DNA of 15,477 nt from contig CALKKA010000090.1 in NCBI GenBank assembly GCA_937995495.1, positions 1 to 15,477 of the forward strand, given 5' to 3'. A program made the translations under genes and the position numbers. This DNA is from an uncultured Phycisphaerae bacterium. Its GTDB lineage: Bacteria; Planctomycetota; Phycisphaerae; Sedimentisphaerales; Anaerohalosphaeraceae. Below the pieces are notes generated by a model, which saw only the letters and a program-made list of their open reading frames with translations, searched no databases and was not told where the DNA came from. Positions 12,699 through 15,477 of this stretch are shown here, piece after piece (the stretch's first letter is position 1; the number at the start of each line of letters is the position of its first letter).

Positions 12699-14717
12699 TT
12701 AATGAACACGCTGACCGGATTTGGCACCGCAGTCCGGGCTCAGCAAAAAGATGTCTTCCCCACCAGGACCCGCCGCACAAACCATGCCTTCGGAGAGGCC
12801 AAAACGCATTTTTCGCGGCTTGAGATTGGCCACACACAGGACCAACCGACCGACGAGGTCTTCGGGCTTATAGGCCTTGGAGATTCCAGCGAAGACATTT
12901 TTTGTAACCCCACCCAAATCCAATTCCAATTGCAGAAGTTTATCGGCTCCCTCAACTGCAGAGGCGGTAGCCACTTTGGCAATTCGCAGATCCACTTTCA
13001 TGAAATCATCAAACTCACACTCAGCCGCCAGAGGCTCTGTCAGCTCAACCTTTTCTTCAACCACCTCAGCCTGCGGTTCCGTTGATTCCTGCTTGCTCTC
13101 TTCAACCATCGCTTCTACCTTTTCTTTTTCAATGCGTTCGATCAAACGAACAAAATTATTAATGGTATGGTTTTCGAGGACGACCTCAATGTCGGCAAAG
13201 GTCAATGGCTCCACCGCGAGGAACTGCTCGATCTTCTCGGCATACTGCGGCAAGACCGGTTTCAAATAGACGGCCAATATTTTCACCGCGTTCAATACCG
13301 CTGTCAGAACGGTGCGCGTCCCCTCCGCATCCGTCTTGATGGTGGACCAGGGCTGATGCGCCTCGACATATTTATTGCAGACATCGGCCAGTGCCGCAAT
13401 CTTTCGAATGGCCGCGGCATAATTAAGGTTTTCATAGTGGCCAATGATCTCTGATTTTGCGTCGACCAGTTCTCCGGTCAGGACACGCCCTTTTTCATCA
13501 AGAGTGCCAAGCTTTCCATCCAGTTTCTTGGTCAACATCGGCCCCGACCGACTCGCCAAATTCGCCAGCTTGCCCACCAGATCAGAGTTCACACGATTGA
13601 CAAAGTCCTCGGTGTTCAATTCGATATCACTCACATCGCCGCTAAGCTTGGACGCGTAATAATAGCGAAGGTATTGCGGGTCCAGATGTTTCAGATAGGT
13701 GGACGCCATAATGAATGTGCCTTTGCTCTTTGACATTTTCTTGCCGTTGACTGTTAGGAAGCCATGAACAAATAGCTGGGTGGGCATCCGCATCCCCGCG
13801 CTCATCAACAATGCAGGCCAGAACAACGCATGGAAATACATGATGTCTTTACCGATAAAGTGATAGATCTCGAACTCCTCGTTATTCCAGAACTGATCGA
13901 AATCAAGACCGTTTTGGCTGCAGTAATTCTGACAGGAAGCCATATAGCCAATCGGTGCGTCCAACCACACATAAAAGTATTTTTCCTCTTCGCCAGGAAT
14001 CTTAAACCCGAAATAAGGCCCGTCCCGCGAAATATCCCAATCCTTGAGCCCGGCATCAAACCATTCATCCAGCTTGTTCTGGACCGATTGCTGAACATAC
14101 CCTCGCTCGAAAAGTTTCTTCAAATCGGCTTCGTAGTCGCCCAGTCGGAAAAAGTAGTGCATGCTTTCTTTGAGCACCGGCGTATTACCGCTGACTGTAC
14201 TGACCGGATCGATCAACTCTGTCGTCTGGTAGTGAGCACCACAGGAATCACAGGAGTCACCATACTGGTCCTCAGACTGACATCGCGGACAGGTCCCCTT
14301 GATATAACGGTCCGGCAGCCACATCTTTTCCTGTTCGTCGTAGGACTGTTCGATTTCTTTTTTAATGATCGAGCCCCTTTGGTGGGCCCGATGATAGATC
14401 ATCTCGCTGAACTGGCGATTTTCCTCCGAATGTGTCGTGTAGAAATTATCGAACTCGATACCAAAGCCAGCAAAGTCATGGACATGTTCTTCCTGAACCC
14501 GGTTGATCAACTCTTCGGGTGTAATCCCCTCGCTTTTGGCACGGATCATAATGGGGGTTCCATGCGTATCATCGGCACAAAAATAATAACACTCGTGACC
14601 CATCGCCTTTTGAAAACGCACCCAGATATCTGTCTGGAAATACTCAACCAGATGCCCAATATGAATCGGAGCATTTGCATAGGGCAAGGCAGAAGTGACT
14701 AACATTTTTCGCGTCAT
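12699..14717 (-). CDS. metG: methionyl-tRNA synthetase with C-terminal tRNA-binding domain
   Basis: MetG charges tRNA-Met and initiator tRNA with methionine. The product has 672 residues, the size of the dimeric form. Seen directly: the class I signature HIGH at 19-22 within ALPYANAPIHIGH, a zinc knuckle with C143, C146, C156, C159, and KMSKS at 327-331. An anticodon-binding helical region spans about 390-520, and a glutamate-rich linker about 525-565. The C-terminal OB-fold tRNA-binding (Arc1p/EMAP-type) domain starts near DFMKVDLRIAKV and runs to the end. The ATG at 14717 is three bases after the ricT stop with a GGAGAG ribosome site inside ricT, so the two are coupled. No T-box or other leader can be seen because the upstream gene abuts it. 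Confidence 0.98.
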   Translation of the reverse strand: MTRKMLVTSALPYANAPIHIGHLVEYFQTDIWVRFQKAMGHECYYFCADDTHGTPIMIRAKSEGITPEELINRVQEEHVHDFAGFGIEFDNFYTTHSEENRQFSEMIYHRAHQRGSIIKKEIEQSYDEQEKMWLPDRYIKGTCPRCQSEDQYGDSCDSCGAHYQTTELIDPVSTVSGNTPVLKESMHYFFRLGDYEADLKKLFERGYVQQSVQNKLDEWFDAGLKDWDISRDGPYFGFKIPGEEEKYFYVWLDAPIGYMASCQNYCSQNGLDFDQFWNNEEFEIYHFIGKDIMYFHALFWPALLMSAGMRMPTQLFVHGFLTVNGKKMSKSKGTFIMASTYLKHLDPQYLRYYYASKLSGDVSDIELNTEDFVNRVNSDLVGKLANLASRSGPMLTKKLDGKLGTLDEKGRVLTGELVDAKSEIIGHYENLNYAAAIRKIAALADVCNKYVEAHQPWSTIKTDAEGTRTVLTAVLNAVKILAVYLKPVLPQYAEKIEQFLAVEPLTFADIEVVLENHTINNFVRLIERIEKEKVEAMVEESKQESTEPQAEVVEEKVELTEPLAAECEFDDFMKVDLRIAKVATASAVEGADKLLQLELDLGGVTKNVFAGISKAYKPEDLVGRLVLCVANLKPRKMRFGLSEGMVCAAGPGGEDIFLLSPDCGAKSGQRVH

Positions 14718-14720
14718 TGC

Positions 14721-15477
14721 TTACTCTCCGCTCGGTGGTGTCGTATTCCCGCTAGATGGATGTTGCTGTTTCTCCTGTCGGTTCTTGTTTTGGTCAGGAG
14801 ATTTATTTTGCGCATTCTGAGCATTCTGGGCATTTGGCGAACCACCTTGTTTGTTCTTAGGCCTTCGGCGTCGTTTTTTCTTGCCCTGCCGTTTCCCCTG
14901 CTGCTGCGAACCCTCATTTCTCTGCTGTCTCTGACGGTTGTCATTGTCTTGTGGCGATTGCTTTTGCGGCGCTTGATTCTCGCCTGCCGCTGAATCCTGT
15001 TCGGACTCAGCCATTTCCAAAAGTTCCCTGGTCAGCGCGTCGTCCTGTTTTCTATCAGCCGGGGCCTTCGGAACCTCTCTGATGCCCTTGTCCTGAACCG
15101 GTTTAGCTTTCTGGCCCGGTTTGAGAATCTGAATGTCATCAAGAGGCCATGCCTGGCGCTCACCTGATTCGGACTGAACGACAACCAGTTGAGTGAGAAT
15201 CTGTGTGTCGACCACTTTGCCCGGACCCTTAGGGGTCTGAACAGGTGTACTGCGATGCGGCAATTTTCGTTTCAGCTCAAGGTAGTTTTCGTCCTCATAT
15301 CGAAGACAACATTTGAGCCTCCCACAGTGCCCGCTGATCTTAGACGGATCCAGCGTGGCTTTTTGGATTTTTGCCATACGCATATTGACCGGTTCTAAGA
15401 TCTTGAGAAAACGGCTGCAGCAACACTGCTGGCCGCAGGATTCATAGTCACTGATAAGTCGGGCCTCATCCCGGGAA
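14721..15477 (-). CDS. ricT: PSP1 domain protein RicT (YaaT-like), 5' end outside window
   Basis: This is a PSP1 family protein. In Bacillus subtilis the homologue RicT (YaaT) forms the iron-sulfur Ric complex with RicA and RicF, acting on RNase Y-dependent mRNA maturation and development. The visible part has 251 residues and lacks the N-terminus. Seen directly: the cysteine-rich core with C14, C18-C20 (SCGQQCCCSRF) and ISGHCGRLKCCLRYE (C51, C56, C57), then a small strand-rich part (TPKGPGKVVDTQILTQLVVV). A long low-complexity tail from about residue 120 is rich in Gln, Asn, Pro and Lys, with a basic KKKRRRR block and a short AQN triplet repeat. It overlaps no gene and is followed three bases later by metG. 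A holB-ricT-metG order is common in bacteria, so holB may lie just outside. The tail is unlike B. subtilis RicT. Confidence 0.92.
   Translation of the reverse strand, partial: SRDEARLISDYESCGQQCCCSRFLKILEPVNMRMAKIQKATLDPSKISGHCGRLKCCLRYEDENYLELKRKLPHRSTPVQTPKGPGKVVDTQILTQLVVVQSESGERQAWPLDDIQILKPGQKAKPVQDKGIREVPKAPADRKQDDALTRELLEMAESEQDSAAGENQAPQKQSPQDNDNRQRQQRNEGSQQQGKRQGKKKRRRRPKNKQGGSPNAQNAQNAQNKSPDQNKNRQEKQQHPSSGNTTPPSGE

Noticed and set aside
13830..14702. A 290-codon open frame on the plus strand
   Set aside because: It is the antisense of metG, has no family resemblance, and exists because of the codon pattern of the synthetase gene.
1..15477. Mobile elements, phage genes, CRISPR array or a defence system
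   Set aside because: No transposase, integrase, terminal repeats, regularly spaced repeats or defence domains; all genes are ordinary chromosomal families.

Overview
The window reads as a chromosomal housekeeping segment of an anaerobic or facultatively anaerobic bacterium of the Planctomycetes-Verrucomicrobia-Chlamydiae group, most likely a planctomycete of the Phycisphaerae type. The lineage call is inferred from a Minf_1886/TIGR04138-type protein (a family I recall as restricted to Planctomycetes and Verrucomicrobia) and from a sigma-70 factor of planctomycete style with several helix-turn-helix segments in front of its sigma core. The anaerobic call rests on a ferredoxin-dependent 2-oxoacid oxidoreductase and on oxygen-sensitive ThiH as the source of the thiazole glycine imine. 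Nearly every gene is on the minus strand; only one small ferredoxin is on plus. I see no insertion sequence, phage gene, CRISPR array or tRNA.

Layout from left to right. Positions 1-1960 hold a 2-oxoacid:ferredoxin oxidoreductase operon (ferredoxin-type subunit, VorB-like alpha subunit, TPP-binding beta subunit cut by the window edge) with a good sigma-70 promoter. Positions 2024-5089 hold a thiazole synthesis operon, thiF-thiS-thiG-thiH, preceded by a TPP riboswitch whose antiterminator and terminator can be read base by base. Its end product is the cofactor of the neighbouring oxidoreductase. Positions 5163-9359 hold rpoN, recR, dnaX and, upstream of dnaX, an unlabelled small SRP RNA (ffs). 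Positions 9408-10514 hold the plus-strand ferredoxin and the convergent proC. Positions 10539-10609 hold a small repeat element. Positions 10616-15477 hold a run transcribed ricT, metG, TIGR04138-type protein, sigma factor.

The points most worth attention are as follows. An 11-adenine run inside dnaX is placed so that loss of one A gives an immediate TAG after residue 389, a likely slippage switch between tau and gamma. The TPP riboswitch folding pathway has a terminator that covers the upstream-most thiF start codon, which moves the likely start to 4869. The SRP RNA lies between dnaX and a curved, A-tract-rich divergent promoter region. The sigma factor has a multi-HTH architecture. An inverted repeat with 9-base tandem units lies between proC and the sigma gene. 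I did not find an obviously new defence or mobile system; this is core chromosome with interesting regulation.
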